A DNA stretch of 64,000 bases from Bradyrhizobium sp. Y36 (GCF_002531575.1 NZ_NWTI01000006.1:1-64000); one strand, 5' to 3'; counted from the stretch's first letter, positions 16,312-25,614 are shown. Numbers and translations are program-made. The notes: generated by a model not told the origin, from the sequence alone.

Positions 16312-17399
16312 AGCGAGGCGAGCCCGCGCTGTCGCAGCAGGATGACGAGGAAGACCGGTGCACCGACTGCCGCGGTGAGGATGCCGATCGGCATCTCCGC
16401 CGGCGCCACGATCGTGCGCGCCAGCGTGTCGGCGACGACCATCAGGATCGCGCCTGATAGCACCGAGGCCGGCAACAGCAGCCGATGCGCAGGTCCAATG
16501 ACGAGGCGGAGCAGATGCGGCACGACGATGCCGACGAAGCCGATGACGCCGCTGATCGACACCGCGACGCCGGTCATGGCGGAGACCATGACGATCGAGA
16601 TCCGCTTGAGTCGCTCGACATCGACGCCGCCGTGAAAGGCGTCCGCCTCGCCGAGCACCAGCAGATCGAGACCGCGTGCGATGAAGCTGCAGGCGATCAG
16701 CGCGAGGAGGAGGATGGGCGCAAGCACGGCGGCCTTGGTCCAGGTCACGCCGCTCATCGAGCCCAGCATCCAGAACGTGATGTCGCGGAGTTGGCGGTCG
16801 TCGGCAACGAACACCAGAAGGCCGATGCCGGCATTGGCGATGGCGGTGATGGCGACGCCGGCGAGCAGGAAGATCGCGATCGAGGTGCGTCCCGAGCGGC
16901 TCGATATGCCGTAGAGGATCGCGGTCGTGGCCAACGACCCCGCGAAGGCCGCGAGCGGCAGGAGCTCGGTCTGCAGGAAGCGAAGCGCCTCGCCGAAGCG
17001 CGAATCGGTGAACACGATCGCGCTGGCGGCTGCCAGCGCGCCGCCGCTGGAGACGCCGACCAGCGCGGGATCGGCGAGCGGGTTGCGAAACAGGCCCTGC
17101 ATGATCGCGCCGGCTGCCGCGAGCAGGCCGCCGACCATCGCCGCCGCCGCGATCCGGGGGACGCGGATCGACCACAGCACGAGCTGGTCGCGGGCCGTCG
17201 TGACCGTGCTTTCGCCTGTCAGCCCGAGCGCGGCAGGCAGGCGGGAGAGGGGGATGCCGGCGGCGCCGAACGTCAGCGCGATGATGGCGATGACCGCGAG
17301 CACCGACATCAGGAGAAGGATCGTCGAGGGTGCGGACGGTCGTCCGATGCCGGCGCGTCGTCCCAAGCTGCGCGCTTCGGTCCCGATCACCACGCTCAT
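16308..17399 (-). CDS. hmuU: Haemin ABC transporter permease
   Basis: A 363-aa FecCD/BtuC-type permease with about ten membrane segments and the family landmarks RVPRIAAAAMVGGLLAAAGA, GALAAASAIVF, GVIGFVGIVVPHLLR and, at the C terminus, GAPVFLVILLRQRG. It moves haem across the inner membrane with HmuV. The ATG at 17399 overlaps the hmuT stop as ATGA; an in-frame TTG at 17408 is a weaker option. The C-terminal overlap with hmuV is also ATGA, showing tight coupling of the three transporter genes. Confidence 0.95.
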   Translation of the reverse strand: MSVVIGTEARSLGRRAGIGRPSAPSTILLLMSVLAVIAIIALTFGAAGIPLSRLPAALGLTGESTVTTARDQLVLWSIRVPRIAAAAMVGGLLAAAGAIMQGLFRNPLADPALVGVSSGGALAAASAIVFTDSRFGEALRFLQTELLPLAAFAGSLATTAILYGISSRSGRTSIAIFLLAGVAITAIANAGIGLLVFVADDRQLRDITFWMLGSMSGVTWTKAAVLAPILLLALIACSFIARGLDLLVLGEADAFHGGVDVERLKRISIVMVSAMTGVAVSISGVIGFVGIVVPHLLRLVIGPAHRLLLPASVLSGAILMVVADTLARTIVAPAEMPIGILTAAVGAPVFLVILLRQRGLASL

Positions 17400-18349
17400 T
17401 GCCGGCAATTCACAGCCGACAGCGCCGACGTGAATCCGTCGCCCCGCTCGGCCAGTGCCGGATAGAGCCGCGCCGAGAGATCGTGCGCGGCCGACGCCGT
17501 CCGCGGCCCAAAGCCGAGCAGATAGAGCCCGTCCATGGTGATGAAGCTCTTATTGGTCGCGACAGGCGTCAGCGCAAAGCCCGGATGCGCATAGATCGCA
17601 TCGGCCGGAAGCGAGTCCTTGCCGCGTTCGATCGAGAGTGCGACGTCGGGTCTTGCCGTGGCGATCGCTTCGTCACCGATGATCTTGTAGCCGTCGAAAT
17701 CGTCGATGGCGTTGGTGGCGCCTGCGAGCCGAATGATCTCCTCGGCCGCCGTCCTGCGGCCGGCCACCAGTGCTCGCCCGTTCTGCAGCGACATCACGAA
17801 CATGACCCGCACCGGCTTGGTCACCCTGGCACGCAGGGCGCCGAGCTGCGCAAGATCGGCGCCGACCGCGGCGCTCAGGCACGCGGCGCGCGCATCGACA
17901 CCCATGGCGTGGCCGACCAGTTTTATCTTCTCGATCAGGCCGGCCTCGGTGAAGGTGTCGGGCACCAGCACCAGCGGCACTTTCGCCGTTTCCAGGATGT
18001 CCATGGTCTCGCGCGGACCCGAGCCCTGGATCGCGAGGATCAGGGTGGGATTGAGGCCCAGCACGCCTTCGGCGGAGATCTGGCGCATGTAGCCGACATT
18101 GGGTTTGTCCCGGAGCGCCGTCGCGGGATAAAGGCTTGTGGTGTCGACACCGACCAGCCGGCTCTCGAGCCCGAGCGCATAGAGAATCTCGGTGATGGCG
18201 CCGCCGATCGAGACCGTGCGCGCGGCATCGGCAACGATGATCTCGCGATTGCGCGCGTCGTGCACGGTGATGCCGGCGGCGTGCGCGGCGGATGCGAGCG
18301 CGATTGCGCTGGAGAGCAGGAGACGGGCGAGGGTGCGACAAAATGCCAT
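17396..18349 (-). CDS. hmuT: Periplasmic haemin-binding protein
   Basis: A 317-aa class III periplasmic binding protein. A signal peptide (about residues 1-24, ending AAHA) is followed by two lobes joined by a long helix. The N lobe has ARTVSIGGAITEILYALG and VGVDTTSLYP. The protein binds haem after its passage through HmuR and hands it to HmuUV. Overlapping starts and stops tie it to hmuU. It lies 6 bp after the hmuP stop. Confidence 0.94.
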   Translation of the reverse strand: MAFCRTLARLLLSSAIALASAAHAAGITVHDARNREIIVADAARTVSIGGAITEILYALGLESRLVGVDTTSLYPATALRDKPNVGYMRQISAEGVLGLNPTLILAIQGSGPRETMDILETAKVPLVLVPDTFTEAGLIEKIKLVGHAMGVDARAACLSAAVGADLAQLGALRARVTKPVRVMFVMSLQNGRALVAGRRTAAEEIIRLAGATNAIDDFDGYKIIGDEAIATARPDVALSIERGKDSLPADAIYAHPGFALTPVATNKSFITMDGLYLLGFGPRTASAAHDLSARLYPALAERGDGFTSALSAVNCRQ

Positions 18350-18355
18350 TGCGGA

Positions 18356-18562
18356 TTACTTCGTCAGGATCAGCTTGTTCTGCGAGGTCAGGCGAAGCCG
18401 GTAGTTGTCCTCGCCATGCGCGATGATGATCTCGCGTTCGACCGCAAACAGTTCGCGGCTGTCGATCCGGCCGCCACGCATGGTGAGGGTTCTCGTTGTC
18501 GCAGAAGGGCTTCCTGCCGACCCTGTCGCGTCGCCGTCGTTGTCTGCGGACGTTGCTGACAT
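18356..18562 (-). CDS. hmuP: Haemin uptake protein HemP/HmuP
   Basis: A small protein (68 aa from the ATG at 18562, or 90 aa from 18628). Its conserved C-terminal HemP domain reads RIDSRELFAVEREIIIAHG then YRLRLTSQNKLILTK. HmuP is known in Bradyrhizobium as a co-activator of hmuR with Irr. Neither start has a strong ribosome site, so the start is uncertain. It heads the hmuPTUV unit and is divergent from hmuR. Confidence 0.85.
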   Translation of the reverse strand: MSATSADNDGDATGSAGSPSATTRTLTMRGGRIDSRELFAVEREIIIAHGEDNYRLRLTSQNKLILTK

Positions 18563-18642
18563 GTGAGGTGTGATGCGCTTTCGAAATCCTGGAGTGCCGC
18601 CTGTTTGTACTAGCGGCACGAGGCGCATTCCAACGGCTGCGA

Positions 18643-18659
18643 TTTACAATCGATATAAA
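18643..18659. promoter_or_regulatory. Possible iron-control element (Irr/ICE-like) between hmuP and hmuR
   Basis: TTTACAATCGATATAAA is a 17-bp interrupted palindrome matching 11 of 14 fixed positions of the TTTAGAA-N3-TTCTAAA ICE pattern (recalled from the literature). It lies in the divergent hmuP-hmuR region, close to the hmuP start. Binding by Irr is inferred. Confidence 0.45.
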
Positions 18660-18823
18660 CTGCAACCTTGTGACATTGACCGTCAGAGTGTTGCCACGTA
18701 ACCAATCATGGCGGCGGGCGACTTGCCCGCTTGTCGAGACGATCAGCCAGCCAGTCGTTCGCGTTGCGAGCGCACGCCAGCCAAAGACTCCGAATTTGAA
18801 GTGAAGTGCAGGCTGGGGCTGAT

Positions 18824-21175
18824 ATGGCTGACGGGGCTAGGTATTCGCGCGCCCTAATTTTGGGCGCGTCGGTGGTTTCAATCGCGGCAATGACGACGGA
18901 GAGCAGTCTTGCGCAGACTGCATCGCCGCAAGCCGAAAGCGCGTCCTCGGAACGGTCGAAGCAGGCCGGGCGCAAGCAGGCCAAGCCGATGGCGGCGCAG
19001 CAGGCGACGACTGAAGTCCTGAACGCGCGCGCACAGGCCGGCGGCGTTGCGCCCGTTCAGACGCTCGACGCGATTACGGTTGCGGCGACGAAGATCGAGG
19101 AGCGTGCAATCGACTCGCTCGCCCCGGTCAGCACGGTGACGCTCGACAAGATCCAGGGGCTGCAGCCGAACCGGCTGTCGGATATCTTCTATGCCATTCC
19201 CGGCGTGTCGTTCCAGGAGCGCGGCGACGATCCTGCCACGGTCATCAACATTCGCGGCTTGCAGGAATTCGGACGCGTCGCCGTCGTCGTAGATGGTGCC
19301 CGGCAGAACTACCAGCGCACCGGCCACAATGCGAGCGGCTCCTTCTTCCTTGATCCCGAGCTGGTCGGCGGTGTCGATGTCGTGCGCGGCCCGGCCGCCA
19401 ACATCTACGGCTCCGGTGCGATCGGTGGCCTCGTCTCGTTCCGCACCAAGGACGTCGAGGACGTGCTGCGCCCCGGCGAGCGCTGGGGCGTCGATCTCTC
19501 GGGGTCCTACGGCTCCAACAACAACCGTGGCCTCGGCTCGGTATTCGGCGGCGTTCGCGCGACGCCGGACGTCGATATCTTCGGCGGTGCGGTCTACCGC
19601 ACGCAAGGCAATTACAAGGACGGCAACGGCACCGAGATCGGCAACACCGGCAACCAGGTCGAGAGCGGCCTGATGAAGCTCACGGTGCGTCCTGCCCTCG
19701 GTCACGAGGTCAAGTTCGGCGCCATCTTCCAGGACTATCAATACGACATCGGCCAGTTCAACAGGGGGCCGGTCGCGACCGCGGCACAGCGCGCGCTCTA
19801 TCAGGGCTCGTCGGTCTACGCCTCCGACGCCAAGAACTACACCGGCACCATCACCTGGAATTATTCGTTGCCGAGCGACAATCTGTTCGATTGGCACATG
19901 TCGGTCTACGGCAACCGTGTCGATAACGACCAGACCAAGACTTATCACTATTCGACGTCGGGCGCGGCCCTGTGCGGCACCGGCAATTTCGGCAACAACA
20001 TCTCGGGCTGCGTCGGCGACAAGCGCGGCTATGTCCTCAATACCTACGGCATCGACGCCAACAACACCACGCGCTTCAACGTCGGCGACTGGCGCAACGC
20101 CCTGACCGTCGGTTTCGACGCGTTCCAGGACGACGTGATCACGACCGATAGCCGCGGCAACTCCAACATCACCACGCCGAGCGGAATCCGCACCGTATCG
20201 GGCGGATTCCTGCAGCTGAAGCAGAACTACAGCACCTGGTTCGAGGCGGTGAGCGCGATCCGCTACGACCGCTACGATCTCGAATCGGGCAAGACGAACG
20301 GCAGCGGCGACCGCTTCTCGCCGAAGATCACTCTCGGCGTCACGCCCGTTCCAGGCTTCCAGCCCTATGTGAGCTATGCCGAAGGCTATCGCGCCCCGTC
20401 GATCACCGAAACCGTGATCTCGGGCGCGCACGCGACCGGTGGCGGACCGGCTCTCTTCCCCTGTCCGGACGGCACCGTCGGCCTGTTCTGCTTCCTGCCC
20501 AACCCGAACCTTCGTCCTGAAGTCGGCAAGAACAAGGAAGTCGGCTTCAACCTGAAATACGACAACATCTTCAGCGCCAACGACTCGTTCCGCGGCAAGA
20601 TCAACCTTTTCCGCAACGACGTCAGTGATTACATCGATCTCGTGTCGTTCGGCTTCGTGACGTTCCCGGGCGTCGGATCGTTCGCCCAGTACTACCAGTA
20701 CCAGAACATCGCGCAGGCCCGCATCCAGGGCTTCGAGGCGGAGACGATGTACGATGCCGGCAACTGGTTCATCGGCGTCGCCGGTCATTACATCCAGGGC
20801 AAGAACGCCGTCACCAATGTCGGGCTTGCGACCATCACCCCGCGCAAGGTCGTGACGACAGGTGGTGTCCGACTGCTCGATCGCACCCTGATCCTCTCGG
20901 CACAATGGGCCTCGTACGGCGCCAACAACGACGTGCCGGCGGGCTATCTGCCGGCGACCGGGTACGAGCTGGTCAATCTGTACATGACCTACAACGCGAC
21001 CAAGGACATCGTGTTCACGGCCTCGATCGACAATCTCCTGAACCAGTATTACCGGCCCTACGCCATTCCCGGCGCCTCGACCGACGGCACCACGCAGAAC
21101 GACGTGCTGTGGTCGAGCCCGGGACCCGGCAGGGTCTACAAGGCCGGCATGAAGATCCACTTTGGAGGTGCGTAA
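18824..21175 (+). CDS. hmuR: TonB-dependent haem receptor
   Basis: A 783-aa outer-membrane receptor of the TonB-dependent haemoglobin/haem receptor family. It has a signal peptide, a TonB-box/plug region (DAITVAATKIEERAID; plug with VVVDGARQNYQR and VRGPAANIYGSGAIGG) and a 22-strand barrel. The haem-receptor landmarks YRAP (near residue 522) and NPNLRPE are present, with a histidine between them. The C-terminal strand ends in a beta motif (GRVYKAGMKIHFGG). An in-frame GTG at 18806 is an alternative start. It leads the plus-strand hmuR-hmuQ-hutX-exbB-exbD-tonB series. Confidence 0.95.
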   Translation: MADGARYSRALILGASVVSIAAMTTESSLAQTASPQAESASSERSKQAGRKQAKPMAAQQATTEVLNARAQAGGVAPVQTLDAITVAATKIEERAIDSLAPVSTVTLDKIQGLQPNRLSDIFYAIPGVSFQERGDDPATVINIRGLQEFGRVAVVVDGARQNYQRTGHNASGSFFLDPELVGGVDVVRGPAANIYGSGAIGGLVSFRTKDVEDVLRPGERWGVDLSGSYGSNNNRGLGSVFGGVRATPDVDIFGGAVYRTQGNYKDGNGTEIGNTGNQVESGLMKLTVRPALGHEVKFGAIFQDYQYDIGQFNRGPVATAAQRALYQGSSVYASDAKNYTGTITWNYSLPSDNLFDWHMSVYGNRVDNDQTKTYHYSTSGAALCGTGNFGNNISGCVGDKRGYVLNTYGIDANNTTRFNVGDWRNALTVGFDAFQDDVITTDSRGNSNITTPSGIRTVSGGFLQLKQNYSTWFEAVSAIRYDRYDLESGKTNGSGDRFSPKITLGVTPVPGFQPYVSYAEGYRAPSITETVISGAHATGGGPALFPCPDGTVGLFCFLPNPNLRPEVGKNKEVGFNLKYDNIFSANDSFRGKINLFRNDVSDYIDLVSFGFVTFPGVGSFAQYYQYQNIAQARIQGFEAETMYDAGNWFIGVAGHYIQGKNAVTNVGLATITPRKVVTTGGVRLLDRTLILSAQWASYGANNDVPAGYLPATGYELVNLYMTYNATKDIVFTASIDNLLNQYYRPYAIPGASTDGTTQNDVLWSSPGPGRVYKAGMKIHFGGA

Positions 21176-21206
21176 CGCGCATCGCAGCACCACAAGCCTC
21201 CGCCGG

Positions 21207-21230
21207 GCCGCGCTGATGCTCCAGCGCGGC
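21207..21230 (+). terminator. Hairpin between hmuR and hmuQ
   Basis: A 9-bp perfect GC-rich stem (21207-21215 with 21222-21230) with a 6-base loop, followed within 20 bases by a T-rich stretch (TTTCGTTTT). It could end part of the hmuR transcript or protect its 3' end, while read-through reaches hmuQ. Confidence 0.5.
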
Positions 21231-21268
21231 TTCGGCGCGTTTCGTTTTGATCAGAAGGAGAGACTTTG

Positions 21269-21601
21269 ATGTTCATCGCCATGAATCGATTCCAGGTGAA
21301 GAAGGGCGCGGAGAGCGCGTTCGAAACCGTCTGGGCCACCCGCGAGTCCTATCTCGGCAGCATGCCGGGCTTCGTCGAGTTTCACCTGCTGAAGGGGCCG
21401 GAGGCCGAGGACCACACGCTCTATTCGTCGCACACCAGTTGGGTCGACAAGGCGGCGTTCGAAGCCTGGACGCGTTCGGAGGAATTCCGCCGCGCCCACG
21501 CCCGTGCCGACAACAGGACCGGCGAGAGCCTCTATCTCGGCCATCCCAAGTTCGAGGGCTTCGAGGTGATCCAGAGCGAGCGCAAGGCCGCGGCCGCCTA
21601 A
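21269..21601 (+). CDS. hmuQ: IsdG-family haem-degrading monooxygenase
   Basis: A 110-aa protein of the antibiotic-biosynthesis-monooxygenase fold. The three catalytic residues of IsdG-type haem oxygenases are N6, W67 and H77, at virtually the same spacing as in staphylococcal IsdG (N7, W67, H77). It opens the haem ring and releases iron in the cytoplasm. The ATG at 21269 has AAGGAG 8 bases before it; an overlapping TTG at 21266 is rejected. From memory, B. japonicum has two such enzymes, HmuQ and HmuD; the symbol hmuQ is chosen for its place beside hmuR. Confidence 0.88.
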   Translation: MFIAMNRFQVKKGAESAFETVWATRESYLGSMPGFVEFHLLKGPEAEDHTLYSSHTSWVDKAAFEAWTRSEEFRRAHARADNRTGESLYLGHPKFEGFEVIQSERKAAAA

Positions 21602-21628
21602 GTCGATGATGTTCGAGAGGAGCCGGAC

Positions 21629-22138
21629 ATGCTGAACACCGATCTCGCAGATCTCAAGGCGTACATGGCCGACAATCCGGGTGCGGTGATCGAGGACGTC
21701 GCGCGCGAGCGCAACGTCACACCGCGCGCGGTGATCGAGGCGCTTCCGTCATCGATGGTGCGCATCGGTGGCGGCGAGCACTTCGCCGCTGTCATGCAGG
21801 ACATTGCGGCGTGGGGCGAGGTCACGCTGATCGTGCACACGGACGACGCGATCTTCGAATTCACCGGCGCCGTGCCTGCGGGCGAGGTCGGCCGCGGCTA
21901 CTTCAACTTGATGCAGCCGAAGGGACTGCACGGCCATCTTCGCCACGAACGCTGCGCGGGCGTCGCCTTCGTCGAGCGCCCCTTCATGGGCAAGACTTCC
22001 GCCTTCGTCGCGTTCGTGAACGCCGACGGTGGCATCATGTTCAAGGTGTTCGTCGGTCGCGACGAGACAAGGGCACTGCGGGCGGATCAGCTGGTGCGGT
22101 TTCGCCGGCTTGCGGACCGGACCGCGGCCGCGGCGTAG
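21629..22138 (+). CDS. hutX: HutX/ChuX-type haem utilisation protein
   Basis: A 169-aa cytoplasmic haem carrier of the HutX/HuvX/ChuX family. Family stretches include ALPSSMVRIGGGEHFAAVMQDIAAWGEV and FNLMQPKGLHGHL, and FMGKTSAFVAFVNADG near the C terminus. GAGAGGAG precedes the ATG. It follows hmuQ by 27 bp and probably receives haem from HmuUV and passes it to the IsdG-type oxygenase, which is inference from family and context. Confidence 0.9.
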   Translation: MLNTDLADLKAYMADNPGAVIEDVARERNVTPRAVIEALPSSMVRIGGGEHFAAVMQDIAAWGEVTLIVHTDDAIFEFTGAVPAGEVGRGYFNLMQPKGLHGHLRHERCAGVAFVERPFMGKTSAFVAFVNADGGIMFKVFVGRDETRALRADQLVRFRRLADRTAAAA

Positions 22139-22165
22139 TTCGCTTCAACCTGTCGGGAGATCGGG

Positions 22166-22942
22166 ATGCAGGGCAATGTTGGGCTTCGGCATGTGATCCT
22201 AACAATCGCACTGGTGCTCGCGCCGGCGCCGGCTTTTGCGATCGACGAGGCGCTGTTGCCGCGCAATTTGTCCCCTTGGGGCATGTTCCTTGGCGCCGAT
22301 ATCGTCGTGAAGACGGTGATGACCGGGCTCGTCGTTGCCTCGCTGGTGACGTGGACGGTGTGGCTTGCCAAATCCATCGAGCTGCGTCGCAAGGGCGCGC
22401 TTGCCTCGCGGCGGATGCAGGCGCTCGAAGGCAACATCAGGCTGGCCGAGGCAGCCGCGTGGGCCGGTGATGCCCACGACGCCGTCGCCCAGCTCATCCA
22501 GTCCTGCGCGAGGGAGGCCGAGCTCTCCGGCGGCGTGCTCGACGACGGTCTTCAGGAACGTGTCGCGCTACGGCTGGAGCGGGTCGAGGCGGCGATGTCG
22601 AGGCGGATCGCGCGCGGCACCGGTGTGCTCGCGACCATCGGCGCAACCGCGCCCTTCGTCGGCTTGTTCGGTACCGTCTGGGGCATCATGAATTCCTTCA
22701 TCGGCATCTCCGAGAGCCACACCACCAGCCTTGCGGTGGTCGCACCCGGCATCGCAGAAGCGCTGCTCGCCACCGCGCTCGGGCTCGTCGCCGCGATCCC
22801 GGCGGTCGTGATCTACAATCACCTCGTCCGCGGCATTGCCAATTACCGCGCACTGCTCGGTGACGCCTCGGCACAGCTGATGCTGCTGGTGAGCCGGCAG
22901 CGCGACCACAGGGAATTCCGCCTGGCGCGAGCGGCGGAGTAG
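22166..22942 (+). CDS. exbB: Biopolymer transport protein ExbB
   Basis: A 258-aa inner-membrane proton-channel protein of the TonB energising complex. It has an N-terminal signal/hydrophobic segment, a membrane helix (about 50-70), a cytoplasmic loop and the paired C-terminal helices with VLATIGATAPFVGLFGTVWG and GIAEALLATALGLVAAIPAVV, which are MotA/TolQ/ExbB landmarks. The gene lies 27 bp after hutX and 3 bp before exbD. Confidence 0.95.
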   Translation: MQGNVGLRHVILTIALVLAPAPAFAIDEALLPRNLSPWGMFLGADIVVKTVMTGLVVASLVTWTVWLAKSIELRRKGALASRRMQALEGNIRLAEAAAWAGDAHDAVAQLIQSCAREAELSGGVLDDGLQERVALRLERVEAAMSRRIARGTGVLATIGATAPFVGLFGTVWGIMNSFIGISESHTTSLAVVAPGIAEALLATALGLVAAIPAVVIYNHLVRGIANYRALLGDASAQLMLLVSRQRDHREFRLARAAE

Positions 22943-22945
22943 CCG

Positions 22946-23386
22946 ATGGCCGCCAAGCTCGGTGGATCGAAGCTTGGGTCGCGCGGCGGCCCCGACGATC
23001 TCGACGTCACCCACGAGATCAACGTCACGCCGTTCATCGACGTGATGCTGGTGCTCCTCATCATCTTCATGGTGGCAGCCCCCCTCGCGACCGTCGACAT
23101 CGGGGTAGAGCTGCCCGCGACCGCGGCCGAGCCGCAGCGGCGGCCGGACAAGCCGACCTTCGTGACCGTGAAGGCGGATCTCGCCGTCGCCGTCGGCGAG
23201 GACACGATGGCCCGCGACGGCCTCGTCGCGGCGCTCGATGCGGCCACCAAAGGCCGCAAGGACGAGCGCATCTACCTGCGCGCCGACAAGGCGGTCTCCT
23301 ACGGCGATCTGATGGAGGTGATGAACACCCTGCGCAATGCCGGTTATCTCAAGGTCGCCCTGGTCGGCCTCGACGGACGCAGCTGA
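22946..23386 (+). CDS. exbD: Biopolymer transport protein ExbD
   Basis: A 146-aa single-span protein. The membrane segment INVTPFIDVMLVLLIIFMVA carries the essential aspartate (D in FIDVML) that takes part in proton flow. The rest is periplasmic. It overlaps tonB by one base (TGATG). Confidence 0.95.
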   Translation: MAAKLGGSKLGSRGGPDDLDVTHEINVTPFIDVMLVLLIIFMVAAPLATVDIGVELPATAAEPQRRPDKPTFVTVKADLAVAVGEDTMARDGLVAALDAATKGRKDERIYLRADKAVSYGDLMEVMNTLRNAGYLKVALVGLDGRS

Positions 23387-24213
23387 TGGCCGCCAACGTG
23401 TTTGCCCTGCACGAGCCGCCCGGCGAGCGCGAGACAGCGCGCTGGGCCTTTTCGGCAGTGGTCATCGCGGCGCTGCATCTTGGCGCCGCGCTGCTCGCGG
23501 TGAACTGGCTGAAGCAGGTGCCGGAGCAGGGCGTCAACATGCCGGCAATCCTCATCGACATGACGCCGGAGACGGCCGCGCCCCAGGCGACGCCGCTGGA
23601 TATCGCGCCGGGACCGGTGATGCAGCAGGCGGATGCGTCGCCGCCCGAGCCGGTGCAGCAACAGACCGCCGAAGAGATGATTCCGTCAACGCCACCGCAA
23701 GAGCAGCCGGACGTTGTGGCACCGCCGGAGCAGAAGCGCGAGCCAAGTCCGCCGAAGCCCGAGTTTGCCAAAATGGAGCCCGTGGAGAAACCGCCGCCTG
23801 CGAAGCCCAAGGTGGTGCGCCCTGATGCAAGGAAGCCGTCGGAGGCGCCGCCGGCTCCCCGCACCAGCGCGCCGCCGCGTGCGGAGCGACAGGCTCCGCT
23901 GGCATCTGCCGTGAGCGCCGGCGCGGTCGCTTCTGCGATGGCGACCTACTACCGGCGCGTCCGCGCACATCTGATGCGCTTTCACCAGTATCCGGCAGGC
24001 GCCAATGGTCAGAAAGGCGTTGTCAGGTTGAGCTTCACGCTCGGCCGCGGCGGCCAGGTCCTGTCCAGCCGCGTCAGCGGATCCTCGGGCGTTGCGGCGC
24101 TCGACGCCCAGGCCGCGGCGATGATGCGGCAGGCTCAACCATTTCCGGCAATGCCGCCCGAGATCACGTATTCAACGGTGCCCATCAACATCCCGGTGAT
24201 CTTCGGGCGGTAA
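23386..24213 (+). CDS. tonB: TonB energy-transducing protein
   Basis: A 275-aa protein with an N-terminal membrane anchor (about residues 20-40) and a long Pro/Glu/Lys-rich periplasmic spacer (about 55-165) that spans the periplasm. The C-terminal TonB domain is seen in YYRRVRAHLMRFHQYP, GVVRLSFTLGRGGQVLS and LDAQAAAMMRQAQPFP. It transfers the ExbBD proton-motive energy to HmuR. It is the last gene of the haem-uptake series. Confidence 0.95.
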   Translation: MAANVFALHEPPGERETARWAFSAVVIAALHLGAALLAVNWLKQVPEQGVNMPAILIDMTPETAAPQATPLDIAPGPVMQQADASPPEPVQQQTAEEMIPSTPPQEQPDVVAPPEQKREPSPPKPEFAKMEPVEKPPPAKPKVVRPDARKPSEAPPAPRTSAPPRAERQAPLASAVSAGAVASAMATYYRRVRAHLMRFHQYPAGANGQKGVVRLSFTLGRGGQVLSSRVSGSSGVAALDAQAAAMMRQAQPFPAMPPEITYSTVPINIPVIFGR

Positions 24214-24218
24214 CCGGG

Positions 24219-24247
24219 CTCCTCCCCCGCGCGAAGCGGGAGAGGAG
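24219..24247. terminator. Bidirectional hairpin between tonB and the esterase gene
   Basis: A 12-bp GC-rich stem (24219-24230 with 24236-24247, one mismatch) and loop GCGAA lie in the 45-bp convergent gap, as expected of a shared transcription stop. Confidence 0.65.
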
Positions 24248-24258
24248 AGAGCGGCTGG

Positions 24259-25614
24259 CTACTTCGCCTTCAGGAAATCCGCCACTTCGAGCAGCATGAA
24301 CTCGTCGTCGTCGGCCTTGTTGGGATCGCGGCTGGACGAGAACGGCAGATTGTTGTCGTTGCCGACGATGATGTGGGTCTCGTCGACGCGATCGACGTTC
24401 TCGATGGTGAAGAACGGGAAGGTGTAGACGCCGTCATTGAGCGGCTTCCGCGCCTTCTTGTCGGGATCCTGGATCTTCATCAGGTCGATATAGCCGATCT
24501 TGCGCACGGGCTTGCCGACATTGGCGTCGGTGAGCTCGATCTTGTAGATGCGCTTGAACTTGGCGAGATCAGGGAAGCAGTTCTCGCCGCGGGTCCCTTG
24601 CGGGCAGGCCTTGTCGGCGGTGCCTTCGCCGTTGTCGCGCTCGATGATGAGGCCGGAGGCCTGGTCGATCATGTTGAAGTCACCGATGGCGTTGCCGTTC
24701 TGCTCGAACACATACTGCCAATAGCGGCCGGTGAATTTTTCCGCAGCGACGTCGAACTCGAGGATGCGGGAGGCTTCCTTGCCGTCGACCTTCTCCCAAT
24801 CCTTCTTCTCGGCGTCCCACAGCGGTCCTTCGAGCAGGCCGTAGAGGAACTTGCCGTCCTTGGACGATGCAAAGCCCTCATAGCCCTTGGAGCGGCGGAG
24901 GTTGACGTTGGTGTAGGTTGCACCCGGGGCGCCCGGCGTCGCCACAGCCCAATTGTCCGGCGAGCGCACCGGCTTGCCGTCGGCCACGGTTTCGAAAACC
25001 CCAAGGATCTTGCCAGACTTGTCGGCCTTCAGGATGTAGGGCCCGAACTCGTCGCCGATCCAGAAGACGTCGCCGATGATCTGAAAGCCCTCGGTGTCGA
25101 AGTCGGATCCGGTGAGGTAGCGCTTCTGGGTGTCCTCGTGAACGATGCGGAAGGGGACCTTCTTGTCGGGATCGTGAAGGAAGATGGTCTCCAGCCGCTC
25201 GATCTTGCCGCTGGCCCAATCCATCTTGTAGCGGTTGAGGTACAGCATCGAGTCCGGCGAGTTGGCGCGCGCGCCCATGCCGTTGTCGGTGATGACCCAG
25301 AAGCTGCCGTCAGGCATGGTCTTGATGCCGGAATGGCCCTGCAGCGGCTGTCCCTTGAACGGCAGCGACACGCCGGTCGCCCGCTCATAGGACTTGCCCA
25401 TCACCGTGCCGAGCGCATCGACGCGCTTGCCGGTGGTGTACTTGCCCGAGGTCTTGAGATCGGCGGGGGCGTCGGCCGGAGCATCGATGAATGTGGCGGC
25501 CGGCATCACCACGTGGCCGGCGAGCCTGGCGGGGAATTCACCTTCGCTCTGCGCGAGCGCCGAGCTGGTGGCGAGAATGATCGTTGCGACGGTCGTGAGA
25601 AAAGTCGCGCGCAT
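24259..25614 (-). CDS. Esterase-like activity of phytase family protein
   Basis: A 451-aa exported protein. A signal peptide (about residues 1-21, ending SSALAQ) is followed by a domain matching the esterase-like activity of phytase family (HSGIKTMPDGSFWVITDNGMG near the N terminus, FQIIGDVFWIGDEFGPYIL in the centre). Such proteins fold as a six-bladed propeller and may cleave phosphate or other esters in the periplasm. The substrate is unknown. It stands alone, convergent with tonB. Confidence 0.85.
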   Translation of the reverse strand: MRATFLTTVATIILATSSALAQSEGEFPARLAGHVVMPAATFIDAPADAPADLKTSGKYTTGKRVDALGTVMGKSYERATGVSLPFKGQPLQGHSGIKTMPDGSFWVITDNGMGARANSPDSMLYLNRYKMDWASGKIERLETIFLHDPDKKVPFRIVHEDTQKRYLTGSDFDTEGFQIIGDVFWIGDEFGPYILKADKSGKILGVFETVADGKPVRSPDNWAVATPGAPGATYTNVNLRRSKGYEGFASSKDGKFLYGLLEGPLWDAEKKDWEKVDGKEASRILEFDVAAEKFTGRYWQYVFEQNGNAIGDFNMIDQASGLIIERDNGEGTADKACPQGTRGENCFPDLAKFKRIYKIELTDANVGKPVRKIGYIDLMKIQDPDKKARKPLNDGVYTFPFFTIENVDRVDETHIIVGNDNNLPFSSSRDPNKADDDEFMLLEVADFLKAK

